A stretch of DNA of 64,000 nt from Eubacterium ruminantium (GTDB lineage: Bacteria; Bacillota; Clostridia; Lachnospirales; Lachnospiraceae): positions 1 through 64,000 of the forward strand of contig FNUU01000013.1 of NCBI GenBank assembly GCA_900108205.1. The letters are read 5' to 3'. Below, piece by piece: positions 14,821 to 22,767 of the stretch (the stretch's first letter is position 1; every line of letters starts with the position of its first letter). The notes below the pieces were generated by a model that was not told the origin of the DNA, did not search any database, and saw nothing but the letters and a program-made list of their open reading frames with translations. The position numbers were made by a program, and so were the translations under genes.

Positions 14821-15139
14821 TAAATACACATTAAGTTATCTTCCTATGTTCTATGATGACCTGGAAGAGAAGGTTGCATATTTATCCGATGTACTTTTAA
14901 ATCCTGAGGCGGCAAACAATCTGGTGGATGCTGTTGAGAAAGCTATATTGGAAAGAATGCCAAATGCTGAATCGTTTGAAAAGTATCATTCAAAGAAAGA
15001 ACGTAAGTATCCATATTATCGGATATATGTCAAAGAATATACCATTTACTATGTGGTCATTCCGACAGAATCAGGAAAAAAGGTAATGGAGGTACGTCGT
15101 ATTCTTCATAACCTACAGGGCAGAGACAGATACATATAA
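14813..15139 (+). CDS. RelE/ParE-type toxin
   Basis: The 108-residue protein shows the RelE/ParE fold: YTLSYLPMFYDDLEEKVAYL at the start, a helix with NNLVDAVEKAILERM, the strand YPYYRIYVKEYTIYYVV and the C-terminal strand VMEVRRILHNLQGRDRY. Members either cleave ribosome-bound mRNA or poison gyrase; the two cannot be separated here. It overlaps the antitoxin gene by 8 bases, the normal arrangement for a type II pair. Both genes appear intact. Confidence 0.88.
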   Translation: MADKYTLSYLPMFYDDLEEKVAYLSDVLLNPEAANNLVDAVEKAILERMPNAESFEKYHSKKERKYPYYRIYVKEYTIYYVVIPTESGKKVMEVRRILHNLQGRDRYI

Positions 15140-15244
15140 ACGTAGGATTCTCTTTCAGTTTAACGTTCCATATACTACAGGGATAGATTGTAAAATTGGA
15201 AGAAAGATGCAGCATGTAAAACTGGATAGATTGATAAAAATATA

Positions 15245-15284
15245 AATGTCAACCTGCATATAGTAGTGGGTTGACATTCTGTTT
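15245..15284 (+). terminator. intrinsic terminator of the toxin-antitoxin operon
   Basis: AATGTCAACC (15245-15254) pairs with GGTTGACATT (15269-15278), then CTGTTTT. Confidence 0.7.
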
Positions 15285-15337
15285 TGCCTCTGCTATAACC
15301 TACTATGTCATAAAAAATTATTGGCAAGTCCAAAGAA

Positions 15338-15410
15338 CAATCATCAACGTGTCTTGTATGAACAATCATCAGATGTCTTGTATGAAAAATTATCGACATG
15401 TCTAATATAA
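15338..15410. repeat. three degenerate tandem 24-25-bp repeats upstream of bioB
   Basis: Units start CAATCATCAACGTGTCTTGT (15338), CAATCATCAGATGTCTTGTA (15363) and AAATTATCGACATGTCTAAT (15387). They end 22 bases before the bioB start codon, within its presumed promoter. Confidence 0.65.
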
Positions 15411-15431
15411 AAACGATATAGCGAGGGGAAA

Positions 15432-16391
15432 ATGAATATTCAGAATCTTACTAATGAAATAATAGATGGAAGAAGACTTGGAAGAGAGGATGACCTAAGC
15501 TTCCTTAAAGAATGTCCACTTGATGAACTGACAGAAGGTGCGGACAAAATACGCAAGGAGCTGGTAGGTGAAAGAGTTGATCTATGTACTATAATTGCTG
15601 GAAAGAGTGGCAATTGTGGTGAGAACTGCAAGTTCTGCGCCCAGTCTGCTCACAACCACACAGAGTGCGAAGTATATGGTCTTATGGATTACGACAGGAT
15701 ATATGCGGAAGCTAAATCTAATGAAGAAGAGGGCGTGGATAGATTTGCCATAGTTATATCAGGACACAGCCCATCTAAGGAAGACTTTGAAAAATTGATT
15801 GAAATATATAAAAAGCTTAGAAATGATCTCAAGATATCACTTTGTGCCTCGCTTGGCTTTCTGACACAGGAACAATTCGACAGGCTCTATGAGGCAGGAG
15901 TCAGAAGCTATCACAATAACATCGAAACATCGCGGGGATTTTTCAAACATATATGCACTACTCACACATTTGACGATAAGATTGCTAATATAAAGAGAGC
16001 ACAGGCTTCAGGGCTTAGCGTCTGCTCAGGTGGCATCATCGGAATGGGTGAAACCATGGACGACCGAATCGATATGGCGCTCGAACTTTCGGAACTGGGC
16101 ATCGGGTCAATCCCAATCAATTCGCTCATCCCTATCCCTCATACACCGCTGGAAAACCTTCCGACCCTTACGGAAGATGAAATCCTCAGGACAGTAGCTA
16201 TCTTCAGATACATCAATCCGAAGAGTAACATACGGCTTGGTGCAGGAAGGAAACTGATAACTGGAAATGGAATCGCGGCATTTACAGGTGGTGCAAGCGC
16301 GACGATAACAGGAAATATGCTGACAACTTCAGGTTCAACAATCCAGAGTGACCGCGATATGCTCAAGGCTCTGGGCAGAAAAATAGTATAA
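15432..16391 (+). CDS. bioB: biotin synthase
   Basis: This 319-residue radical SAM enzyme inserts sulfur into dethiobiotin to give biotin. The [4Fe-4S] ligands are Cys62, Cys66 and Cys69 in KSGNCGENCKFCAQSAH; other BioB marks are YHNNIETS, CSGGIIGMGE and LIPIPHTPLE, and the C-terminal R-L-G-A-G-R-K. Length is normal. GCGAGGGG lies close to the ATG. No other biotin gene is nearby, so it is an orphan and the cell may salvage dethiobiotin or hold the other genes elsewhere. Tandem repeats lie in its upstream region. Confidence 0.95.
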   Translation: MNIQNLTNEIIDGRRLGREDDLSFLKECPLDELTEGADKIRKELVGERVDLCTIIAGKSGNCGENCKFCAQSAHNHTECEVYGLMDYDRIYAEAKSNEEEGVDRFAIVISGHSPSKEDFEKLIEIYKKLRNDLKISLCASLGFLTQEQFDRLYEAGVRSYHNNIETSRGFFKHICTTHTFDDKIANIKRAQASGLSVCSGGIIGMGETMDDRIDMALELSELGIGSIPINSLIPIPHTPLENLPTLTEDEILRTVAIFRYINPKSNIRLGAGRKLITGNGIAAFTGGASATITGNMLTTSGSTIQSDRDMLKALGRKIV

Positions 16392-16436
16392 AAGATAGTA
16401 AAAAATATATATAATTCACACTAAGTAGGTATCCTA

Positions 16437-16618
16437 TTGAAAAAACAATAAATTTTAAATATGCTACATCTGCTTACATACAATTTGAAAGCAAAACAAT
16501 ACTTGTCATAAACGTTCATTTGCCGTGGGAAAAAGCGTCTTTAAGGGAAAAGGCTATTGTAGATATTGTAGAAAGTATTTCAGGTATGCAAGCCGACTAT
16601 ACTATGCAGGATTTCTAA
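16437..16618 (+). pseudogene. fragment of an EEP-family (DNase I-like) hydrolase
   Basis: The translation reads YATSAYIQFESKTILVINVH, LPWEKASLREKAIVDIVESI and MQADYTMQDF before a stop. The phrase (L/I)-x-x-N-V-H-L-P-W then R-E-x-A-I-V-x-I-V and A-D-Y is the central part of endonuclease/exonuclease/phosphatase proteins. Both ends and the catalytic GDFN motif are missing, and there is one apparent frame change near 16,500. Confidence 0.55.
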
Positions 16619-16675
16619 AGCCAAAAGTAAACTATTTCGTTATAATATGCAAAAACTAAAGGGGAGGAATATATT

Positions 16676-17107
16676 ATGACAAAAGAAGAAATGATTGCTT
16701 TTATGAATGCAAATCCGGTAATGCAGCTTGCAACTGTTGAGGGGGATAAGCCAAGAGTTAGGGCAATTTTGCTTTTTAAAGCGGATGAAAAAGGAATCAT
16801 ATTTCATACCGCAAATACAAAAGATTTGTATAAGCAGCTGATGAAGAATCCAAATGTTGAGATATGTTTTAATAGTCCTGATACTCAGTTACGAGTGACT
16901 GGTGTCGCGCATGTAGATGATGATCCGAAGCTCAGGGAGGAAATTTTCGCTCATCCAACTCGTAAATTCCTTCAGGCCTGGAAAGATATGGGAATAGATA
17001 ATTTGCTTACCGTATTTCGAATTACAGATTGTATTGGAACAACATGGACTTTGCAAACAAATTTTAATCCTAAGGAATATGTTGAGATTACTGAATTAGA
17101 AAGATAA
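16676..17107 (+). CDS. pyridoxamine 5'-phosphate oxidase-like flavoprotein
   Basis: The 143-residue protein has the split-barrel FMN-binding pattern: MQLATVEGDKPRVRAILLFK, then FHTANTKDLYKQLMKNPNVE, the FMN phosphate-binding T-x-x-K-D-L-Y-x-Q-L region, then VTGVAHVDDDPKLREEI. Relatives use FMN, F420 or heme, and many in Clostridia are general stress reductases rather than true PdxH. AAAGGGGAGG precedes the ATG at ideal distance. A strong terminator follows at 17166, so the gene is monocistronic. Confidence 0.85.
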   Translation: MTKEEMIAFMNANPVMQLATVEGDKPRVRAILLFKADEKGIIFHTANTKDLYKQLMKNPNVEICFNSPDTQLRVTGVAHVDDDPKLREEIFAHPTRKFLQAWKDMGIDNLLTVFRITDCIGTTWTLQTNFNPKEYVEITELER

Positions 17108-17165
17108 AAATGAAAAGACGAAAGAAGTAGTAGCTCAAATAAATGTAATATAAATACAGTGGCAG

Positions 17166-17202
17166 GGCGTTATGAGTATAGATACTTGTAACGCCTTTTT
17201 TC
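17166..17202 (+). terminator. strong intrinsic terminator
   Basis: GGCGTTA pairs with TAACGCC, extended inside by GAGTAT/ATACTT-like pairing, and six T residues follow. Confidence 0.9.
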
Positions 17203-17428
17203 ATCTATTCAGAATAAATGGTTTATGATATATTTTAAAATTGGAAGCAAAAAATCATATAAGAAAACTTAGTATGCCAAAATGATGAATTGGTTTTTGT
17301 TGGCAACTGAATATATTTTTTATGGTATTAGGATATTTAGATATACCGGAAGATAATATATTTTGAAATAACGTATCCGGAAGGAAATAAATGGATATTT
17401 TAAAACGGGTCAATGTAGAGGTATTGGT

Positions 17429-18016
17429 ATGAAAGTATTTATTGTATATTGCCATCCTTCAAAAGATAGTTTTACGAATGATGTATATAAATCTTTTGAA
17501 CGAGGTTTAAGAGATGCAGGTCATGAGATTCTTATATCTGATTTATATGATATGAATTTTCAAACGGATATGAGTGAAGAAGAATATTTAAGAGAAACTT
17601 ATTACAGAACTGATGGAATAAAATCAAAAGATGTGTTGATTGAACAGGAAAAAATACAGAACAGTGATGCGATTGTGTTTATATATCCTGTATTTTGGAC
17701 AGAAGCACCGGCAAAGCTTGTGGGTTGGTTTGACCGGATTTGGACAACAGGATTTGCTTATAAACCAGATCCTACGATGAAGGTTCTTGAAAAAGCATTA
17801 TTTATAGTTTGTGCAGGAAAATCAATAGAATCTCTCATTGAAACTGGGGAAAAGAGTGCTATGGAAACAGTAATGTTGGGAGATAGAATTCGTGATAGAG
17901 CAAAAGAGAAAGAAATGGTTATTTTTGATAGTGTAACGCATTGGAATGAGGAAGCGCGTAGTGAGAGTATTCCTCGACATCTTTCCAAGGCGTATGAAAT
18001 GGGTATAAATTTTTGA
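17429..18016 (+). CDS. NAD(P)H:quinone oxidoreductase, flavodoxin-2 family
   Basis: The 195-residue protein starts MKVFIVYCHPSKDSFTNDV, the H-P-x-x-x-S-F-x flavin phosphate loop of KefF/MdaB/NQO1-type enzymes, and includes FIYPVFWTEAPAKLVGWFDR, the family signature for FMN/FAD stacking, then WTTGFAYKP. It should reduce quinones or related acceptors with NAD(P)H. There is a poor ribosome binding site. Its upstream region carries a TTTATGATATATTTT stretch also present before the 24,596 gene. Directly downstream lie a GNAT fragment and the 322-bp repeat. Confidence 0.85.
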   Translation: MKVFIVYCHPSKDSFTNDVYKSFERGLRDAGHEILISDLYDMNFQTDMSEEEYLRETYYRTDGIKSKDVLIEQEKIQNSDAIVFIYPVFWTEAPAKLVGWFDRIWTTGFAYKPDPTMKVLEKALFIVCAGKSIESLIETGEKSAMETVMLGDRIRDRAKEKEMVIFDSVTHWNEEARSESIPRHLSKAYEMGINF

Positions 18017-18038
18017 TACACTCAAAACTTTCTGCTTA

Positions 18039-18170
18039 GAAGGTTATGCCAAAGTTATTGAACATCGTGATGAGTATGATTTTACGGGACCTATCCATCT
18101 TTACGAAAAGGCTGGATTTTCCCAAATCATAGAGCAAAATGGTGTAGCTGTTATGAGGAAGTTGTTATAG
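18039..18170 (+). pseudogene. C-terminal fragment of a GNAT acetyltransferase
   Basis: A start-less frame of 43 residues includes FTGPIHLYEKAGFSQI and VAVMRKLL followed by a stop. LYEKAGF is the standard GNAT C-terminal strand-helix turn. The rest of the gene is lost. Confidence 0.7.
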
Positions 18171-18191
18171 ACAATAGTGTGTAAATCTTTA

Positions 18192-18513
18192 TAGGATTTT
18201 ACCCCAATAAAAGAATGAAAGATCCGAAAGAAATCCAAAATGAAATAGGTGAGGATCTGATAGACGAGGATCTGCTGACTATTGCTTCAAAAAGAGATGC
18301 AAACTTCTTCATAAGCGAGAGCGGTAAATTTTACGCACAGTATGATTTCACCAGAGAAATGTTCTATGTGACGGATGATCTGTATTTATTTATATACTAC
18401 CTGCTGATAAATCGAAACGGCTTTTGATGCATTTGACCATTTATAATGTGACTATATGCATTATTTCCAAAGCCGGGAAATGAGTGAAAGGATCAGTAGC
18501 TTTGTTGATGCTT
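18192..18513 (+). repeat. 322-bp direct repeat, copy B (SUKH-3 gene fragment)
   Basis: This copy is near-identical to 2916-3237. It contains the last ~78 codons of the GNAT/SUKH-3 gene; a 70-aa frame from an internal ATG (18215-18427) is open but is only a fragment of a domain. It is flanked upstream by the GNAT fragment and downstream by a ProX fragment. Confidence 0.9.
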
Positions 18514-18514
18514 T

Positions 18515-18730
18515 AAGATAGCGGTTGTCAGTATTATGGGGCTCATGAACAATAGGGAACATGCGGTTCAACTGCTGATAGACGAAGATGTTCTGGAGGA
18601 TGAATATATCGGCTGCCATCCGTGTGTATGTACATCGAGCCTGAAGATCAGGACGAAGGATATTATTGAGAAATATTTGCCGGCAACCGGGCATGATCCG
18701 ATGATAGTTCATCTGGTTGGAGAGGATTAG
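18515..18730 (+). pseudogene. C-terminal fragment of a ProX/YbaK prolyl-tRNA editing protein
   Basis: The frame reads VVSIMGLMNNREHAVQLLID, EDVLEDEYIGCHPCVCTSSL and KIRTKDIIEKYLPATGHDPM. This is the C-terminal half of ProX-type deacylases (G-L-x-N-x-x-x-x-V, D-x-x-L, H-P-x-x-x-T-S, T-x-D-(I/V)-x-x-(F/Y)). It starts exactly at the end of the 322-bp repeat, so the 5' part was removed at that junction. A 64-aa ORF from ATG 18536 is probably not a real protein. Confidence 0.7.
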
Positions 18731-18765
18731 ATAATGGAAGATATAATAACAGTGAGAGTAAACGA

Positions 18766-19356
18766 ATGAAGTATGACAACATTACCAAAGCACGTTTCAT
18801 CAATCGTTCAAATCGTTTTATCGCAGAGGTGGAAATGGACGGTCATAAAGAGATAGTTCACGTAAAGAACACCGGCAGATGTAAAGAACTGCTGATTTCG
18901 GGATGTGAAGTGTGGCTAACCGCACCGGGGACACCGGACAGGAAGACAAAGTATGACCTTGTGGCTGTACGGAAAGGTGACGGGATCATCTTCAATATAG
19001 ACAGTCAGGCACCGAACAATGTAGTAAAAGAGTGGCTGGAATCCCAGAACTACGACCGTGTTATACCGGAATATACATATGGTGACTCGCGTATAGACTT
19101 CTATATGGAGCGTGGCGAAGAGAAGTTTCTCTTGGAGGTCAAAGCCTGCACGCTGGAGGTCGATGGAATCGGATATTTTCCGGATGCGCCTACAGTACGT
19201 GGAGTAAAGCATATCCATGAGCTGATAAAGGCAAGGAAGGCCGGATATCATGCGATTCTTGCTTTTGTGATACAAATGGACGGTGTAACGGAGGTTCGTC
19301 CGAATATCAGGATGCACCCGGAGTTCGGAGAAGCTATATATCCAAGTATCAGATAA
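18766..19356 (+). pseudogene. sfsA: second SfsA homologue, C-terminally truncated
   Basis: It aligns along its length with the intact SfsA at 11.8 kb: HVKNTGRCKELLISGCEVWL, SRIDFYMERGEEKFLLEVKA, GYFPDAPTVRGVKHIHEL and LAFVIQMDGVTEV. The catalytic-type D, E and K residues remain. At MHPEFGEA the sequence diverges and stops after 196 residues, against ~230-256 for the family, because an ATPase gene tail has been joined to it at about 19,335. It lacks the last helix/strand and is likely inactive, though expression is possible. GAGAGTAAACGA before the ATG is a weak ribosome binding site. Confidence 0.75.
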
Positions 19357-19510
19357 TATTTCTGATTCAGATACATTGGAAAGAGAGTTGTCTCCACTAA
19401 AAGCGATAAAAGATGCATATCCTAAGATTTTGATAGCGAATACAAAGCATGATGACTATGACATTGAAGGAATAAAAGTACTAGATTTAACTAATTGGTT
19501 AATGAGATAA
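19337..19510 (+). pseudogene. C-terminal fragment of an AAA ATPase (DUF4143-type)
   Basis: A start-less frame reads YIQVSDNISDSDTLERELSP, LKAIKDAYPKILIANTKHDD and DIEGIKVLDLTNWLMR, then stop. This is the characteristic tail of the AAA_14/DUF4143 ATPases (E-R-E-x-x-P-L-x-x-I-K-D-x-Y-P-K). It begins in the middle of the truncated SfsA frame. Confidence 0.8.
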
Positions 19511-19512
19511 TA

Positions 19513-19592
19513 AATCGTTCATATGGTTCATCAGTATTTCATATGGGGCGAAAATACCCGGAATATGAGACAGACGAACAATATGAACGATT
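19513..19592. terminator. bidirectional terminator between convergent genes
   Basis: AATCGTTCATAT (19513-19524) pairs with ATATGAACGATT (19581-19592); TTTTTG follows on the plus strand, and the SDR gene converges from the other side. Confidence 0.65.
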
Positions 19593-19615
19593 TTTGTTTA
19601 TTAATACTAATTCAA

Positions 19616-20389
19616 TTACATTGCTGTGTATCCGCCATCAACAGGGAGGGCTACACCTGTAACATAAGAAGAAGCAGGAGATGAAAGGAAGATGGCTGCT
19701 GTATCAAGTTCACCTTCATTACCGTATCTTTCTACAGGAATATTTGCCTTTGCATGAGCAACAAAGAAATCGCTTCTGAGAGTCTCCTCGGTGAGAGGTG
19801 TGTAGAAGTATCCCGGGCAGATGGTATTTACGGTTATACCGTATTTACCCCACTCGGCAGCAAGTGCTCTTGTAAGGTTTACTACACCACCCTTGGCTGC
19901 GTGATATGGGGCAGCCGGTGCAATCTTATTTCCTACAAGGCCATACATGGATGCTATATTTATCACACGACCGTAAGAAGCCGGAATCATGGCTTTTTTA
20001 GCAACAGCTCTGGCAACCTTGAAGGATCCGAAGAGGTCAATATTCATTTCGTTCATAAACTGCTCATCGGTTATATCTTCGGCAGGAGCAACAGCTCCGG
20101 TTCCGGCGTTGTTGATAAGAATGTCGATACGACCGTATTTTTCCATAACTGTATCAACCATGGTATCAACACTGTCTGTATCAGTGATGTCGCAACGTAT
20201 TCCAACAGCAGGTACATTGAAGGTTTTGCTGATATCAGCTGCGACCTCGTCTATGAGGTTCTGACGACGTGCAACAGCTACGATGGTTGCGCCCTGGCTT
20301 GCAAGAGCTTTGGCCATCTGTACGCCGAGACCTGTTGAACAGCCTGTAACGATTGCAACCTGTCCGGATAGATCAAAATAGTTATTCAT
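19616..20389 (-). CDS. short-chain dehydrogenase/reductase
   Basis: The 257-residue protein is a classical SDR: nucleotide motif TGCSTGLG near the N-terminus, NNAG at about residue 91, the active-site serine in INIASMYG, and the Y-x-x-x-K pair in PYHAAKGG. The phrase CPGYFYTPLTEE and the VTGVALPVDGGYTAM end resemble gluconate 5-dehydrogenase/2-deoxy-D-gluconate 3-dehydrogenase relatives, so a sugar-acid or polyol substrate is likely but unproven. GGAGGATTATTTAT precedes the start. A good promoter and a symmetric element lie upstream. Confidence 0.9.
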   Translation of the reverse strand: MNNYFDLSGQVAIVTGCSTGLGVQMAKALASQGATIVAVARRQNLIDEVAADISKTFNVPAVGIRCDITDTDSVDTMVDTVMEKYGRIDILINNAGTGAVAPAEDITDEQFMNEMNIDLFGSFKVARAVAKKAMIPASYGRVINIASMYGLVGNKIAPAAPYHAAKGGVVNLTRALAAEWGKYGITVNTICPGYFYTPLTEETLRSDFFVAHAKANIPVERYGNEGELDTAAIFLSSPASSYVTGVALPVDGGYTAM

Positions 20390-20428
20390 ATAAATAATCC
20401 TCCAAAAATCTTATTTACGAACTATTTG

Positions 20429-20444
20429 GTTAGAAACAACTAAC
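20429..20444 (-). promoter_or_regulatory. GTTAG-N6-CTAAC symmetric element in the SDR leader
   Basis: GTTAGAAACAACTAAC lies between the SDR promoter and its start codon. It resembles an operator for a dimeric regulator; the regulator is unknown. Confidence 0.4.
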
Positions 20445-20464
20445 AAATGTTTCGAGTGTGTCTG

Positions 20465-20493
20465 ATTATATCATCGATTTCGGATTATAACAA
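20465..20493 (-). promoter_or_regulatory. promoter of the SDR gene
   Basis: On the minus strand TTGTTA (-35, 20493-20488), 17 bases, then TATAAT (-10, 20470-20465). Confidence 0.65.
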
Positions 20494-20730
20494 GTGACTT
20501 TGTGGTACTTGTCAGTAAAGACAATAAATGTTATTCTTTTCATGGCAGTGTCAGTGTAGTTATGTGTGATTGTTTCGGTGTGGTAACTTAAACAATACTA
20601 CTTACTTAACTCACTTTCTACTGCCATTTTTAGAAAACAATAATCGCTACGAGACAACCTGAATCAGGCCGTCGCGGAGCGACTTAGTTCTCTTTCAGTT
20701 TTACATTTTATGAAAATTTAAAAAAGTATA

Positions 20731-20758
20731 TTGACTCTCACATTATGTGAGGGATAAG
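20731..20758 (+). promoter_or_regulatory. MerR-type promoter/operator
   Basis: TTGACT is followed by the perfect dyad CTCACATTATGTGAG and GGGATAAG. An elongated spacer filled by a palindrome is the layout of MerR-family targets. No MerR gene is adjacent; the chromate transporter pair lies downstream. The 300 bases before it (20495-20730) hold no gene that I can see. Confidence 0.5.
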
Positions 20759-20797
20759 TGTTCCTTGGCATATTATTGAAAGGAGCGGTCAAGGTGG

Positions 20798-21379
20798 ATG
20801 TCATTAATGAAAGATTTGATTGAGTTGTTTCTTACATTTGCTAAAGTAGGAGCATTTACATTTGGTGGTGGATACGCAATGATATCTCTGATTGAAGATA
20901 TATGCGTAGAAAAGAAAAAATGGATTACACACGATGAAATGATGGATATTACAGTTATAGCTGAATCAACACCAGGACCGATAGCTATTAACTGTGCTAC
21001 ATATGTAGGATATAAGAGGAAGAAGTTCTTGGGAGCAATATTTGCAACTATTGGAATGGTTCTTCCATCGTTTGTTATTATCTTTCTAATTTCCAAATAT
21101 TTAGATAGGTTTCTTGAAATATCCTGGATTAATAATGCATTTCATGGAATAAAAATAGCTGTTGGTATTCTAATACTGGATGCAGCTGTTAAGATGCTTT
21201 CAAAGGCTAAATTAACAGCACTTAAGATCATTATAATAATTGCATCATGTATAGCAATGCTTGTGATAAACTTTTTTTCTTTACATATTTCGTCGCTTGT
21301 AATTATGGTTTTTGCCGCAATAATCGGACTGGTATCCTTTCTGATAAATAACAAAACAGAAAGGAGTGAAGCTGACTAA
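20798..21379 (+). CDS. chromate transporter, short-chain CHR protein 1
   Basis: This 193-residue membrane protein carries the CHR signature near its N-terminus (FLTFAKVGAFTFGGGYAMIS) and ESTPGPIAINCATYVGY, followed by hydrophobic helices. Short-chain CHR proteins work as heterodimeric pairs, and the partner starts at the base where this one ends. The family exports chromate or, more generally, moves oxyanions such as sulfate. GGAGCGG lies ~11 bases before ATG 20798; ATG 20807 is also possible. A MerR-type operator upstream suggests inducible expression. Confidence 0.9.
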   Translation: MSLMKDLIELFLTFAKVGAFTFGGGYAMISLIEDICVEKKKWITHDEMMDITVIAESTPGPIAINCATYVGYKRKKFLGAIFATIGMVLPSFVIIFLISKYLDRFLEISWINNAFHGIKIAVGILILDAAVKMLSKAKLTALKIIIIIASCIAMLVINFFSLHISSLVIMVFAAIIGLVSFLINNKTERSEAD

Positions 21380-21939
21380 TGATATATATTGACTTATTGA
21401 TAGGATTTCTAAAGGTTGGTCTTTTTTCATTTGGTGGTGGGTATGTTTCTATAGCACTGATTCGTGAAATTGTTTTATCTTATGGGTGGATAGATGATGA
21501 AATGTTATCATATATGATTGCTGTAAGTGAAAGTACACCCGGGCCAATTATGGTGAATCTGGCAACATATATAGGGAGTTCCCAAGGTGGGATTCTTGGT
21601 GCATTTATTGCTACGGCAGCTGTTGTTCTTCCTGCTTTTCTAATAATACTTGTTATAATGCTTTTACTTAAGAGTCTTTTGAAAAACAAAGTGTTTCAGG
21701 GAGCATTAAGTGGTTTAAGACCTTGCATTATAGGTATTATTCTTGCAACAGGAATATATATGATCTGGAAGAATTTCAATGTTTGTTCGGGAGCAGTGCC
21801 TGATATCCCGGCTATTGCTTTAACTATAGTATTGGGAGGATTATATTTTGGATTAAGAAAGCTTATAAAAAAGAAAATCTCGCCTATAATGTTAATATGT
21901 GTATCAGCAGTATGTGGAATGATTGTTTATGGATGGTAG
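21379..21939 (+). CDS. chromate transporter, short-chain CHR protein 2
   Basis: The 186-residue partner shows the same signature in FLKVGLFSFGGGYVSIALI and SESTPGPIMVNLATYIG, then membrane helices. Its ATG overlaps the TAATG of protein 1, so translation is coupled. The tandem pair corresponds to the two halves of long-chain ChrA proteins, expected to insert with opposite topologies and form one transporter. A short decayed remnant and a promoter for the flavodoxin follow. Confidence 0.9.
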   Translation: MIYIDLLIGFLKVGLFSFGGGYVSIALIREIVLSYGWIDDEMLSYMIAVSESTPGPIMVNLATYIGSSQGGILGAFIATAAVVLPAFLIILVIMLLLKSLLKNKVFQGALSGLRPCIIGIILATGIYMIWKNFNVCSGAVPDIPAIALTIVLGGLYFGLRKLIKKKISPIMLICVSAVCGMIVYGW

Positions 21940-21943
21940 TTCG

Positions 21944-22045
21944 TGGAATGATGATGTTATTGCTTACCTTGCAGTCGAAGTCCATCGGGAAGATGTGGAT
22001 TATATCTATATTGATGCATCTTATATAATCAAACTTGACACATAA
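21944..22045 (+). pseudogene. short coding remnant
   Basis: A start-less frame reads WNDDVIAYLAVEVHREDVDY and IYIDASYIIKLDT before a stop, just after the transporter pair. The family is not recognised. Confidence 0.3.
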
Positions 22046-22093
22046 AAGGTAATATGTTATCTTTTTGGTAAATGGTAACATATTACCTTTTAT
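22036..22093. promoter_or_regulatory. flavodoxin promoter with paired GGTAA-N4-TTACC operators
   Basis: TTGACA (22036-22041) is followed 16 bases on by TATCTT. Within and after it lie GGTAATATGTTATC (22048) and GGTAACATATTACC (22074), each a near palindrome; together they form an 18-bp inverted repeat (22042-22059 and 22076-22093). A MarR gene two positions downstream is the natural candidate regulator. The hairpin could also act as a terminator for upstream transcription. Confidence 0.55.
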
Positions 22094-22119
22094 TTGATTG
22101 GAAAGGATTGATCAATGAT

Positions 22120-22662
22120 ATGAAAACACTAGTGATTTATACGTCTCAGACTGGATTTACAAAGAGATATGCCGAATGGATTTCTGAAGAGCTTAATGCA
22201 GATATTTATAACCTTAAAGATGTGAAAAAGAAAGCAAATGATTTTTTTGAAGCATACGAAGCTATTATTTATGCAGGATGGTGTATGGCGGGAATGGTTG
22301 TAAAAGTTAAATGGTTTTTTGAAAGGGCTGCCTACTGGAAGAATAAAAAGCTTTCTATTGTTGCGGTAGGGGCGAGTCCAAATGAGAATCCTGAAGTTGA
22401 TGAGTTTTTAAACAATTTATTAACGGATGAACAAAGAACGTTTATAAAGGCATTCTACTGTCAGGGGGGTATCAATTATGACAAGATGAAATTTCCATCA
22501 AGAACTGCAATGAAAATGTTTGCCAATTCCTTGAAGAATAATAAAAATTCTTCAGAAGATGATAAGAAAAAGGGTGAAATGATTTCAAAGTCTTATGATA
22601 TATCGGACAAAAGATTTATTGACCCGGTTGTGGATTATGTAAGAGGAAAAGATAATGAATAG
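22120..22662 (+). CDS. flavodoxin-domain protein
   Basis: The 180-residue protein starts MKTLVIYTSQTGFTKRYAEW, the FMN phosphate-binding T/S-x-T-G-x-T loop of flavodoxins, followed by DIYNLKDVKKKANDFFEAYE and AIIYAGWCMAGMVVKVKWFF. The rest aligns with menaquinone-dependent protoporphyrinogen oxidase/flavodoxin-domain proteins of Clostridia. It probably serves as a redox carrier or quinone reductase. ATG 22120 is chosen for the flavin loop position; AAAGGA lies ~12 bases upstream. The next two genes overlap or follow closely, and the terminal MarR gene suggests autoregulation of the unit. Confidence 0.8.
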   Translation: MKTLVIYTSQTGFTKRYAEWISEELNADIYNLKDVKKKANDFFEAYEAIIYAGWCMAGMVVKVKWFFERAAYWKNKKLSIVAVGASPNENPEVDEFLNNLLTDEQRTFIKAFYCQGGINYDKMKFPSRTAMKMFANSLKNNKNSSEDDKKKGEMISKSYDISDKRFIDPVVDYVRGKDNE

Positions 22663-22765
22663 GAAGAAAATAGTCGTAATAACATCTATTCTTGCTTCAT
22701 ATATTTTCCTTTTTATAATTATGAGAAAAATTGGTAGATTCAATAAAAGTATAAATGAGGGATGA
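22655..22765 (+). CDS. 36-aa single-helix membrane peptide
   Basis: The peptide MNRKKIVVITSILASYIFLF continues IIMRKIGRFNKSINEG: a positive N-terminus, one 18-20 residue hydrophobic helix and a polar tail. The ATG overlaps the flavodoxin stop (ATGAATAG) with AGAGGAAAAG upstream, and it ends just before the MarR start, so it is probably a real member of the operon. Function unknown. Confidence 0.5.
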   Translation: MNRKKIVVITSILASYIFLFIIMRKIGRFNKSINEG

Positions 22766-22767
22766 TT

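Noticed and set aside
15338..15410. CRISPR array
   Set aside because: Units are contiguous 24-25-bp tandem repeats with no spacers and no cas genes are near; the same holds for 27869-27983.
18215..18427. Independent 70-aa gene
   Set aside because: It is identical to the end of the GNAT/SUKH-3 protein and lies wholly in the 322-bp duplicated segment, so it is a fragment.
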